The notes under the pieces were generated by a model. That model saw only the letters and a list, made by a program, of their open reading frames with translations, had not been told where the DNA came from and searched no databases. A stretch of DNA of 64,000 bases from assembly GCA_004794655.1 (NCBI GenBank), contig SMMW01000549.1:248001-312000 (forward strand). The letters run 5' to 3'. The stretch comes from Marisa cornuarietis. Lineage: Eukaryota > Mollusca > Gastropoda > Architaenioglossa > Ampullariidae. This document shows positions 13,319 through 24,167 of this stretch, piece after piece; the stretch's first letter is position 1; each line of letters starts with the position of its first letter. A program made the translations under genes and the position numbers.

Positions 13319-13769
13319 AAATCTGGGTGAAGAGAGGCAAGAAGTTAATGGGAGACAATCCAATCACCTGTGCATGGTTGTTGGGCCATTCATCCTCTCA
13401 GGGTTACTGGTATATTCAACATTTAGTCTTTCACGTTACATACAACGTACAGCTAATATAGAAAATACTATCTATAATATATATAATATACATATACACA
13501 CGTAGATATATATCTTTAAATGCAATCTCTCACTCACACATGCTCACTTATATCTGCTTTTATAAAAATATATACACCCCCACCCACCCCACAAACATAC
13601 ACACATAATTCTTCTAGTCCACACTTCAAACTGAGCTAATCGAGTGAGAATCTTTTTATTTCTTAATAATAATTAAAAAGGAATTTATAGGTATTGGGAT
13701 GGTGAATATAGTATAGTAGGAAGATTATTTGTAGGTTGGTCTGCAATTTTTTTTTTTTTTACAGTTTAA

Positions 13770-14580
13770 TTATATTCAATGAAATTCATCCCCTATATTC
13801 TCAGTGTCACAGAGTCTACAGAACCTATCATTTCTAGGGATCTCGTTTTGTCTAAATTTATTCATCAGAAAGTAGTTGTTCGGTGTCCTAAATTTTATTA
13901 AACGGAGATAGTCATGAGGAGGCAGCATTAGTGAAAAGGTATTTCTCAACATTCTATAGTTTGAGTATATTTGTTCTGAGTCTAGTTCTCCTAGCCAGCT
14001 GGATATATTGGTCCTGAAGAGACCTATTATTTTCTTCTTAAACCAATCCCCTGTTCATGTATTGTGGTTTATCAATATTCGACTTAGGCCAAGATCTTGC
14101 AGACAGTATTGATATAGCTAGACTTAAGGATTTCTCTTTCATATAAATTTAGTAGCATTTCGTATACAACACTTGGCAGTTTATTACTGTTATTTACATT
14201 AATCAAATTAAGCACAAAACTGAGCAATCTGATTTTGACCAAAAAAAAAAAATTAACAGAGAAGCGGCCACACTCTCCAAACACTATGCAAGATGACGTG
14301 GACTTTTTTCTTACTTTGAGAGTCATTTTGTAGAATCTTAACTGTAGTTTAACACAAATATAACTAATTCCTGACACCCATATTTTACAGCCATAAGTAA
14401 GTATTGGAAGAACTATTCTGTCAAACATATAAGCGTGTTGTATATCTAGTGGTAGTTGTGACCGCTTATATTTTTAAGTAGAACAAACATAGCTCTTGAA
14501 GCTCTGTCACATGAATCTTTTTGTGCTACAAGAAATTTGTTATTATAGTTCGGTTTCACACCAAGATAAAAGAAAATGAT
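13770..14580 (-). mobile_element. Decayed LINE (non-LTR retrotransposon) 3' remnant
   Basis: On the minus strand, peptide blocks typical of the end of a LINE reverse-transcriptase protein appear in order: FFYLGVKPNYNNKF (about 14570), DRASRAMFVLLKN, then FDRIVLPILTYGCKIW (about 14420), YKMTLKVRKKST, FGECGRF, NLINVNNSNKLPSVVYEML, and after stops and a shift LRLIKFRTPNNYF, PRNDRFCRLC, IGDEFH (13965-13775). The CxxC...H end matches the zinc-knuckle-like C-terminus of such ORF2 proteins. Stops and frame changes mean it is dead. The 5' part is absent. Confidence 0.8.
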
Positions 14581-15105
14581 TTAATATATTTCAAGATTTT
14601 TCCATTTATGTATAAACATCAGTGAGTGAAAAATCTTTCCTCCTTTAGGTAGCATTTGACACGGGTCAAGATGCTGAAATCAGTGCACTCTTATACCACG
14701 TGAACAGCTAGGGGAGCGCCGATAGAATAAATAAACACAATCCCTCTCTCCCCCCTCTCCACACACATACATACACTATCACTTATGTTGCATGCTGTCC
14801 TCTTAGCCCCTCACAAGGCTCAGCTTTTGACCAAAAAAAAAAAAAAAAAATCCACACCGTATCGAGATTGCTGCTGTTGTACCTACTCACGGTGGGGTAT
14901 GTCCCCCACCCCCGCCCCTAACTTCTCTCTATCTCATTCTTGTCCTCTGTCAAGTCATCTTCAAGTGTTCAGTGTGGAGAGTTTGCGAGATTGCAATCGA
15001 GTGGCTGTGCTCGTGGGTCCAGTTACCGGCCTAAGTTGTGCGTTGGTCCGTTTCCGAGTTGACACGTGCTTGTTGTTAGCAGACTGGCTGCAAGAGGAAG
15101 AACTG

Positions 15106-18100
15106 ATGGAATTAGAGACTGTCAGGAGCGACAGCCTGACGGGTAAAGTACAGACACAGTGTGACGCACAATGTGTGTGTCGCACATGCAGCGCACATGC
15201 GTTTTGTTGACTTTTTTTCCTTGTCCGCTTCTGAAGCACAGATCATACTTATGTGTGTGGTACACGGAAACGGGTATCTCGTTCTCCTACTTCTTCTCCT
15301 GCTTTTCTCCTTTTGGTTTGCTAACCTTTGTGTTTCTCTTTCTTCCAGCCTATATATGTCTCCATGGCCATAGCTGTCAGTTTTCTGTCTTGTCTGCTTG
15401 CTGTATCTAATCAACAACACATCCTGCTCACACATCACGTGCCAGCAACCGATGAGCATGCCTTTGTACCTCTTTACCTTTTACACATCCGTCTATCGCT
15501 CTGTCAGGCTCGATCTCTGTGTGTCGGTGGTGTCATGAATAGCGTTTACTGTTTTTGCTCTTCGATTAGAGTGAAGCTTTCCCTTCTCGATTTTTTTTTT
15601 GTTTTTGTTTTTGGCGGTGTCTTGACATTATAAATCACGTACTATCTTGACATCACAGACCTCGTGTATCGGTCGCCATATCAAGTGAATTTATTATCTT
15701 CTCGCGGTGCTTCTCTTGAAACTGTCTTCAAAAATTATATGGAGACTCGTTTTTAAGTTCGTTGTCGACAAGTTATTTTTGCGATAACACAGATAGTTTC
15801 AGGTATGCACAACACAGAAATAAGCTATCCAGAATAAATGTCTTATACGCTTAGCTAGAAGACTAGCTGTGGTGCAGAATACGTGCCTAGAGTAGCAGGG
15901 CTAGCTTTACTTCAGAACATATATCATCATTTGTACTTATAGCACTTATCTAGTTCTCATAGCTAGAGCAGGACTAGCTGCACAGTAGCTAAACACACAT
16001 TCGGTGGCCTGAGCATTTTGATTTTTTGCGCCGTTTTTCATGTCATCCCCAGGCTTTGGTTTATGTCCTTTAATCAGCTGTTGTATATTTTCAAAGGTCG
16101 TAGCTTGGATGAAACCGTCTTCGGTCAAAGAGAAGCCGCGTCCAGCACCTGTGATAATATCGTTGATGGTAACGCTCATGATGCGGAGAAAGGGACGGCG
16201 GCACGCCCTGATGTCACAGGTGGAGAGTTCTGCGGGAGCATCTTCCGCAAAAAATTGACCATCGTTGTGTACGCAGTGCTTGTCGTTGCATACTTCGTGT
16301 ACTTCACACTGGCTCTGGTGAGACTAACCATCATTTGTTACAGCGCAGGTCATTCGACTTCAACAGTGTTCTTCACACTGCCCTGGTGAGACTAAACTCA
16401 CCTTAGTTTATATTGCCCTAGTGAGACTAAACTCACCTTAGTTTACATAGCCCTGGTGAGACTAAACTCACCTTAGTTTACATAGCCTTACTGAGACTAA
16501 ACTCACCTTAGTTTACATAGCCCTAGTGAGACTAAACTCACCTTAGTTTACATAACACTGGTGAGACTAAACTCACCTTAGTTTACATAGCCCTGGTGAG
16601 ACTAAACTCACCTTAGTTTACATAGCCTTACTGAGACTAAACTCACCTTAGTTTACATAGCTCTAGTGAGACTAAACTCACCTTAGTTTACATAGCCTTA
16701 GTGAGACTAAACCCACCTTAGTTTACATAGCCTTAGTGAGACTATACTCACCTTAGTTTACATAGCCCTGGTGAGACTAAACTCACCTTATTTTACATAG
16801 CCCTGGTGAGACTAAACTCACCTTAGTTTACAAGGAGATTAAAGTTTACCTTTTATAGCCCTAGTGAGAATTTAGGTCCCATCTGCTAGTCACTTTCCCT
16901 GGGCAAGCCGTGAACTGGCGACCTTTTGTTCAGAATTCGAGTGCATTATCCTCCTTTCCCGCCCCTACATGTCCTCCTCTCCCTCGGTCTCCCCTTCCCA
17001 ACAAAGAAATTCTCTGATCACCCGTAATGCCGAATGAGCATTCTATTATATCGGAAGTCTCCTGTCTAGAATGTCTCTGTTCAGTGACATAGTGCCAGAG
17101 GTTTCTTTGTGTGTTTGTTTTCTCAGGCCTGGAACTTTCATCGCGCCATCCCTCTGCTGTGTCTGACGGTCGTCGTGGTCTGCGGTGTTACCTGCCCACA
17201 GATGGCGCAAGTGGGCGTCGTCCTACGAGTCCGTGACTTCATCCGTCTTGAACTTCATGGTCGTCTGAAGTCTCTGCTGGAGCGGAGGGCAGTGCGGCGG
17301 TGAGTGTGGGATCTCCAGTGAACAGCAGCGACTTCCAGTAACTGCTAGGGAACACCACTGACAACAAGAGGCAGTTAGTGACCGGCAGTCAACGTTAAAC
17401 ACCAGTGACACCAGTGACCCCAGCACTTCTAGTGACTACTATTGCAAATAAAACGAAGATTTCTATCCTTAACCTCTCATATACCGTGCTAAAATACACC
17501 ACAGCCTATTCCTGTTCCTCAGATCTTGCTATGGACTAGCTGCCGTCGCCATGTTGGCGTACATCATTGCCATCAACACGGGGCACCCGGAGAACCTGGT
17601 GTCGTTGGCCGGTTTGGTCATCTTGTTGGTCTTCTGCTGGATCATCTCGTACGACAGGCGCAATGCACGTATCTACCTACACCCGTAGATGTGTCCGATG
17701 ACACACCCGTAGTGCTAGTGCTTGATGTGGATCTATTGATGCACCTGTAGTGCCTCTGATGCATGATGCTGACCTGTGTATGCACCTGTAGCCCTGTTAT
17801 GTAGACGTTGATGCATGATGTCTGTCTTTATCATGTATCTTCGCTATGTATTTTTGACATATTTCGAGAGGAAGGCTTGCTTAACAGAAGTTTGTGTGTC
17901 TGCGGGACTACACCTGGCTTAATCTACTTACGCACATACACAGAGGAATTTTAGCACCACTCAGAGGTTCAAACACATTATTTTTAATGTCACAACTCGT
18001 TATATCGCCAGTTTTCGTCCAAATAAAAATACTGGGCTAGCGGGAAGGGAGGCGATATAAAGAGTGTATATGATCCATAACTAGAGGTTACGACTGAGGG

Positions 18101-20019
18101 GAGAAATCTGCCAAAATAAAAATTGTGGCGAAAGGCGGGGTTGACGAGATAGCAGGTGGCGAGATAGCGAGTTCAGACTAGAAAAGTCTCAACATGTAAC
18201 TGTTGTTCATCATCCACAAGACAAAGCGATGACATGGTCATGACATCACTACTCTGCCACTGTCCAGTGTCTTGTCTTGTGGCCTGTCTCTCAAAGCTGT
18301 GTTGTCATGGTGTGGTGCAGGTCTCACTGCGGCCCGTGGTGTGGGGGCTGGCGGCGCAGCTGGTACTGGGTGCAGTGGTGCTTAAGACGAAGGAGGGGCG
18401 AGAGGGGTTCGCGTGGCTGGGGCATCAGGTTGAAATTTTCCTCGACTACGTTATCGCTGGCGTCGTCTTCGTCTTCGGCGACAATTACAAGGACTTCTTC
18501 TTCGCGCTGAAGGTGAGTCCACCGAGCTGCGTGTTCTAAAAATAGACGTGTGGAGACGGCGTTGGTGGTGGCTGGGACGGTGACGGTGGTGATTCATCTG
18601 GAACTGGCTCAATTCTGCATCTGGAGGGGATATAACGATGTATAGCTGGATTCGTTCCCAATCTCAAAGTTTCAACTCGCCTCTTTGTTATTTGGGGAGA
18701 AGCTATAGCCGTGTAGTGCGTTTGTCTTCGTAGCAGAAGATCGCTAGTTCCTTGCTTTACCAAGTCTGTGATTGTAAAACTGCTACAAAGCATATGCATA
18801 CCCCTGTTATCAGGGAAGATCAAAGTCGGTGAAAGGAAATGGTTGGGTCCGCCTTTTACATGCCCGAGTCACGATGAACCACTTACAGGTTATAGTTTGA
18901 ATGGCTACTCGGTTCTGAGACACTTTCTTCTCGGCCCTCTTCTCACAGTCTCGCAGAAGTGCAGTAATAGGTGTCACTAAAACTCTTAATGTAAACCTGG
19001 CGGAGAAAGCGTTCGTTACTCTTGTACCCGCTAGTCTCGATTCTGAAGGCATGGTGATCCATACGTGGCCACGCCCACCAACAATGTTATCTTTTGATTC
19101 TGTCCTGTAAATTAGATCGCATTCATACCGAGCGTGCGACTTTATTTTGATAATTTGAAGGCGACCAACAACAAAACGGTAAATTTTAAAAAGAGGAAAG
19201 CGAGAAAGAGAGAAAAAAAACTGAGAAGAAAACAGGGATGGGGAAGGTCTGACGCTACTCTGATGTTTGTGACTTGTTTCAACTGATGTTCGTGATATGT
19301 TGCTGTTCTGCCTGATGTTCCAGACTTTAAGCTGACGTTCTGGCTGATGCTCGTTACATGTTTCAGTTAATGTTTCTTCCTGACTATCGCGAATTTCAGC
19401 TGATTTTCTGCCTAATGTTTACGACCTGTTTTAGCTTATGTTCGCGACCAGTCATGTTCTTCTGCCTGATGTTCGTGATCCTGTTTCAGCTGATGCCGAC
19501 TGTCATTTTCGTCAGTTCTGTCATTTCCGTTCTCTACTACGTGGGCGTCATGCAGAAGATTGTGAACGTTATCGCCATGACGATGAAGGTTACCATGGGA
19601 ACCACAGCTGCAGAAACAGTAGTCACTGCTGCGAGCATATTTCTTGGACAGGTAAACATTTATTAACTCTTATTCTTCGTATAAAAAAATTTAGCTCAGT
19701 GGACATGATCGTATTTAATACTTCTGCGCGTTACGCCAGATCGATGACTCGTCTAAGAGGCATATATCGCTTTTTGTTGTCTGGTCTGTTACTGAATGAA
19801 ATCACATCATAGGCGCTGTTGTCTCTTCTTAGACTGGACCGTTGACCGTGTACTGGATTGTAATAAAAGAGAAAATCTTAACCTGTTCTTCTTCAGGGAG
19901 ACCTCAATGCTAGGTACCAATACATAAACGCAAGCATAGAAAGTCCTCATACCTGACACGCCACTCCCACCTCAGAATGGTGCTAGTTTCCTGATTACAA
20001 AGCATCCATGGCATGCACG

Positions 20020-20067
<48 letters not shown>

Positions 20068-22673
20068 AGCGAATGAAGACTATGCGCAGAGGAGAAAAAA
20101 AAACCCTGAAGTACTTGTAGGTAGTAACCAGATGGAGTTCATCGTTTGATGATGTGAGTGACCTTGTGACCTTTGGCAGCCGGAAGCCTCTCTGACCATC
20201 CGTCCGTACCTGAGCAAGATGTCAAAGTCAGAGCTACATGCCATCATGACGGCAGGATTTGCCTCGGTGTCAGCAGACATCTTTGCCCTCTTTGTCAACT
20301 ACGGGGTGAGAAATGTCTATAATAACTCTGTGTGTGTGTGTGTGTGTGTGTGCACGTGCAGTTGGACCCAAAAAGCGCTGATGACGATCATTCGTACATT
20401 ACACAGGTGTCGTCTGCTCACATTCTGACGGCGGTGCTGATGTCGGCACCTGCAGGACTGGCTGTGTCCAAGATCGTGTATCCGGAAGTCAGGGGAGGCA
20501 AACTCACTCGAGCAGAAGAGACAGAAGAGGAAGAGAAGACGACAAACAAGAGCCAAGACTCGTGAGTTTAAGTGGATTTCTATCATGAATAAAAGGGAGT
20601 ATTGTTAGACAATAACATCTAACAAGGTTAGACAGACAATATACGCAGATAGGAAAAAGAGAGGGAGCGGAGAGAGATAACGTAACCTTTGACCTGCAGG
20701 CAGGAGGCGCAGAACATTCTGGACGCTGCGGCGCGCGGCGCGCAGGACGCTGTCGCCATCATCTTCGCGGTGGGTGCTACCCTCATCGCCTTCCTCAGTA
20801 TCCTAGAGTTCATCAACGCCGTCCTCAAGTACCTGGGCTCCCTAGTCAATATCGAGAACCTCACATTTGACGTGAGTCGCCTTCTCCTCAACCTACTAAC
20901 ACTAAACAAATGTTTTCAATGGAAGTTCCTTCCAAACAGCCCCAAAGGTTTCTGTTTTGACTTGAGCATTTTTTGTTTTGTTTTATTTTGGGGGTGGGGA
21001 AAGGCACATTTTGTGTGTGTGTGTGTGCATCACTAGCATGTCAGCAGCGAAAAGGGACATAAACACTATAAATTGTTGTACAGAGAGCAAGGGTTTCCTC
21101 CCTTGAACCATGTCTGTCGTGGTCAAGCTCACAAACTTCGTAGAGACCATAGGAGTCTGTGGTTAAGACTTTTTCTGAAATCTGAAGGCCTTATTTTACT
21201 TTCTCTTTAGTCAATCCATTGATTTGTTAAAGGAATTTTGGATGAGCAGCACTACCACGTTCAGCCTCATAAAAGATGAGACCAGTCCTTGCGACTCTTT
21301 TGATGACAACTTTTCACAAATGATTTTAATTTTTTTTTAATTTTTACGACAGTTTGCGCTGTCCTATGTGCTGATGCCTCTTGCTTTTGTGATGGGTGTC
21401 CCATGGAAAGACTGCCGTGTTGTAGGGGAAGTAATCGGTCTGAAGACAGTGCTTAACGAGCTGGTGGGTTATCAGCGCCTGGGAGAGCACATCAGTAACA
21501 ACGCTCTGTCGGTAAGCAGTGAACTCTCACCACCACTGTCACCACTACTACCATCCTCCTCATCATCATCAGGACTAAAGGCTTTGCACATAAGATCGTA
21601 CACAGAATTTTTTCCACCCGGGATGGAAGATGTAGTGGTGGCAGTGGGTGGTCTCGAAGTAAGGTGTCCCATGTCATACTGATACACACTTGTCCACGGA
21701 AATAAAAAAAATCATGTAAACAAAAATATCGTAATAGCGATAGTAAATAAGAGGAAAGAAAGGGTGCTAATCACGGTGCTAATACTAGGGGGCATAATAT
21801 GTGTGAAGGAAATAGTATTGCACTGGCAGAGTGACAGCCCCTTATACACCTGCTTTGTTGGACATCAAGTACCTGTCGTTTATTTGACAACACGCGTCTG
21901 TTTGTGGCAGAGAAAGTCTCAGGTGATCGCGGTCTACGCCTTGTGCGGCTTCTCCAACCCCACCACTGTCGGCGTCACCCTCGGGGGGCTGGGGGCGCTG
22001 GTGCCCAGCAGACGACAGGATCTCGCGTCTCTCGTCATATCCGCCTGGGTGGCCGGCTGTGTGGCCTGCTTCATGACCGCCTGCTTCGCCGGTAGGACGT
22101 CCTCTTTTGTGGTCAGAACTGCCTGTGCGCGGTCTTAGCTATATGATGGCTGTTGTGCACAATGACGGTGAGGATGGTAGTGGTGGTGGTGGTGGTGGTG
22201 GAGGGGTTTTCAAAGACATTTTGTGACGTTGTGACGAACTCCATTACACGCGAGGAAGGAGGGAATGAATGAGTGAGAAAAGATAAGTTCTTTTTTCTTT
22301 CTCTCTCTCTCTCTGACATTGGAAAAACAGAGTGATTTCTAAGCAAGAAGCTCGATACTTTGAAAAGCAACAAAAAAATTGGTGTGGTTCATATACTATC
22401 TGAATTGCTCACCAAACGATGCCTCGCACAATACACCTCAGTACACAGCATTCACCATCTACCCACCCAGCACTACCTTACTTCGATACCTCACTCTATA
22501 ATACACATCACACCCCATCACTACACAGCATGCCACATCGCAGCCATCACTACACAGCTTGCCATACCATCACAAGTCACGCTTGACCTTTATGCACTGT
22601 CTGCGCAGGGTTGTTTTACGAGGAGGAGGAGGTGACCTTAACACCAGTAGCCAACACCACAGCGTTTTTGTAG
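15106..22673 (+). CDS. SLC28A3-like: Concentrative nucleoside transporter, SLC28 (CNT) family
   Basis: Twelve exons: 15106-15142, 16097-16317, 17127-17299, 17523-17668, 18268-18512, 19490-19651, 20180-20305, 20407-20561, 20700-20871, 21353-21511, 21911-22091, 22609-22673 (TAG). Phases close and give about 613 residues; the family is about 600-690. CNTs are plasma-membrane symporters that import nucleosides on a cation gradient. Family blocks: TM1 around FRKKLTIVVYAVLVVAYFVY; RPVVWGLAAQL; VISVLYYVGVMQKIV; KVTMGTTAAET; GQPEASLTIRPYL (328-340); VLMSAPAGLAVSKIVYPEV; ARGAQDAVAII; SYVLMPLAFVMGVPWKDC; GLKTVLNELVGYQRL (508-522); YALCGFSNPTTVGVTLGG (541-558); FMTACFAG. Conserved Gln328, Glu330, Glu515 and Asn548 correspond to substrate-site residues of the bacterial CNT structure. 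Odd points are the QTEAP-to-QPEAS change, an acceptor choice at exon 5, and a very short C-terminus. The ATG at 15106 is the likeliest start, but the frame is open upstream. Confidence 0.93.
16302..16835 (+). repeat. 35-bp minisatellite, 13 units, carrying copies of the SLC28 exon 2 splice donor
   Basis: The true exon 2 donor at 16318 reads CACTGGCTCTG|GTGAGACTAA. From 16381 to 16835 there are 13 units of exactly 35 bp, each starting CCCTGGTGAGACTAA or a variant and continuing with ACTCACCTTAGTTTACATAG. The stretch just before unit 1 (TTCTTCACACTGCC) also matches the exonic bases before the true donor (ACTTCACACTGGC). About six units keep CTGGTGAG; others have CTAGTGAG, TTAGTGAG or TTACTGAG. 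Within each unit GTGAG and CTCAC can pair as a short hairpin. Confidence 0.9.
17994..18173. mobile_element. Possible 180-bp MITE with AACTCG terminal inverted repeats
   Basis: The left end AACTCGTTATATCGCCA and the right end, reverse-complemented AACTCGCTATCTCGCCA, match at 15 of 17 positions. The interior has further TCGCC/GGCGA pairs and no coding potential. It lies in SLC28 intron 4. No unambiguous target duplication was found, so the class is unassigned. Confidence 0.45.
19260..19502 (+). repeat. Degenerate tandem repeat of an acceptor-like motif before SLC28 exon 6
   Basis: The true acceptor reads CTGTTTCAG|CTGATGCC at 19490. Upstream the intron repeats variants: TTGTTTCAACTGATG (about 19274), ATGTTTCAGTTAATG (about 19359), AATTTCAGCTGATT (about 19392) and CTGTTTTAGCTTATG (about 19427), interspersed with TGCCTGATGTTC. 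Spacing is irregular, about 32-87 bp, so the array is old or rearranged. Confidence 0.6.
20024..20063. repeat. (CA)n microsatellite in SLC28 intron 6
   Basis: About 40 bp of pure CA, preceded by GCACGCACG. A (GT)n tract also fills part of the short 101-bp intron between the next two exons (20331-20352). Confidence 0.95.
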
Positions 22674-22760
22674 CCTTTGCCGTTCAGGGAGTCGTCCAGT
22701 TGGACAGTCCATCTCTTTCAAGATTGCAGTGGGCGCACTGATTACCCATATGACATTTGA

Positions 22761-22766
22761 AATAAA
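22761..22766 (+). terminator. Polyadenylation signal of the SLC28 gene
   Basis: AATAAA lies 88 bp after the TAG stop of SLC28 in a short AT-rich stretch, the expected place for a compact 3' UTR. Confidence 0.7.
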
Positions 22767-23127
22767 ATTTACGACTGTAATGCATCAGGTACTAATATTG
22801 GAACTCTTTAGAAATAATTACTTCAGGACAGTGATGTGAATGAATTAGTGCACTTCATTAAAACTGTGATTTTTAACTAAATAAAGGATATCTGTTTAAT
22901 GTACAAACACATTCTGAATCATTGCGCACACTCACACCTCACCTCCCCCGCAAAAAAACCCACAACCATCCACATGCACATACCCACTCACACACCTATA
23001 AAGTCCAAATCGCATACCTTTCCACACAGCATGCCATAACTCTGCAAGCTCGTAGACCCTCGTGCTGTACGCTCGTGCCGATACAAATACAGAAGCAAGA
23101 TGCCTAGAAAACAGTCCGTCCGCGCTC

Positions 23128-23163
<36 letters not shown>

Positions 23164-23899
23164 TTTCATACGCATTTAGTTTGCATTTGACACACAGAAC
23201 TAAGCTCCTTCATTTGCAGTCGTTGCAAGGATCTTCACACACATGTCTCGCTCTTACATCACGTTATAATCAAAGGGCAACACAGCACCAGACAGGTAAA
23301 CAGGCTGCGTTTTAAAATGTCTTTGTCCCCTGTCTACCCACACTAGACACTCAGTCTTCTGACATCTACAAACCGAATATGCAAATCAAGGTATGTAATC
23401 CTTCGTCGCCAAACTGTAATCCATCATGGCAGTAGCGACAACAGTACCTGCATGCTGCCTTAGCGATCAATTGACAAATGCCAGCCTTATCAAATACGGG
23501 CTTGCACGTGAAGAGATAATTTCGGTGTAAGCGATTCAAATCATCCCCACCAAATTTCTCGCCCCCCCCCCACTCTCCCAAGGGGTGGAAAACGCATATT
23601 GTCTGAAACCACGAATCTTTACGCTGGCAACCCATTTCACATTTTACACTATATATATATATAACTTGTACAACATCAATAACTACTACATGTAGTACTG
23701 CCTGCATATGCAAGTGTACTCGCTGGAAATATTTACAGTATTTGACCAGAATGAATATCAAATGGAAGCCAATCAAAGATCGAAGAAATGGATGTTATGG
23801 GACGCTCCATATGAAAACACACCAAAGGCTGTAAATATCAGCGTGTGTGTGTAGGTGTGTGTGTGTCAGGGGGGAGATAGAAGCTGGGGGAGTACTTTC

Positions 23900-24167
23900 G
23901 GGGCCAGTTGCACAACACGTTTCTAAACCTTAAAACTGTTCTAAAGAAGCAAAATCTCTTCTCTGCCATTTAGATGCATTGGACAAGAACATACAATATA
24001 TTGTACTGACAGGACGGAAAGTCAGACTTAAACAACTTTATCTTACGTAAAGCAGTTTTAGTTTTAAAAATTCTAAAATTGTGGTGTGCACTTTAAACTG
24101 ATCATCTAAAAAAAAACTTAAGGCCTAAAAGTGTTTAAAATTAGAAATGAGTTGTGCAACTGGCTCC
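23900..24167. mobile_element. MITE with GGGGCCAGTTGCACAAC ends, copy A
   Basis: The left end GGGGCCAGTTGCACAACACG and the right end, reverse-complemented GGAGCCAGTTGCACAACTCA, are inverted repeats that extend further with divergence (TTTCTAAACCTTAAAAC against TTTCTAATTTTAAACAC). The roughly 268-bp element is non-coding and largely self-complementary. A second copy of the same length lies at 58183-58450 in the opposite orientation, including the internal block GACGGAAAGTCAGACTTAAA. I do not assign a superfamily. Confidence 0.8.

Larger units (their letters stand above)
9072..15105. other. Intergenic region between divergent GH63 and SLC28 genes
   Basis: About 6 kb that includes both genes' unannotated 5' UTRs and promoters. 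Recognisable content: a hAT-like element (11540-12522), a SINE (about 12797-12970), a 33-bp tandem repeat (13220-13318), a LINE remnant (about 13770-14580) and short CT/CA runs near 10060-10145 and 12580-12600. No exon with family similarity was seen between 9.1 and 11.5 kb. Confidence 0.7.

Noticed and set aside
14785..15105. Upstream in-frame extension of SLC28 exon 1
   Set aside because: The frame is open to about 14785, but the sequence contains a poly-A run and low-complexity CT stretches and looks like 5' UTR or promoter. The ATG at 15106 directly before MELETVRSDS is preferred, though not proven.
23366..23776. 136-codon minus-strand frame, Cys-rich at its end
   Set aside because: No recognisable domain, no splice context, and overlap with AT repeats and C runs. 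I cannot support it as a gene.
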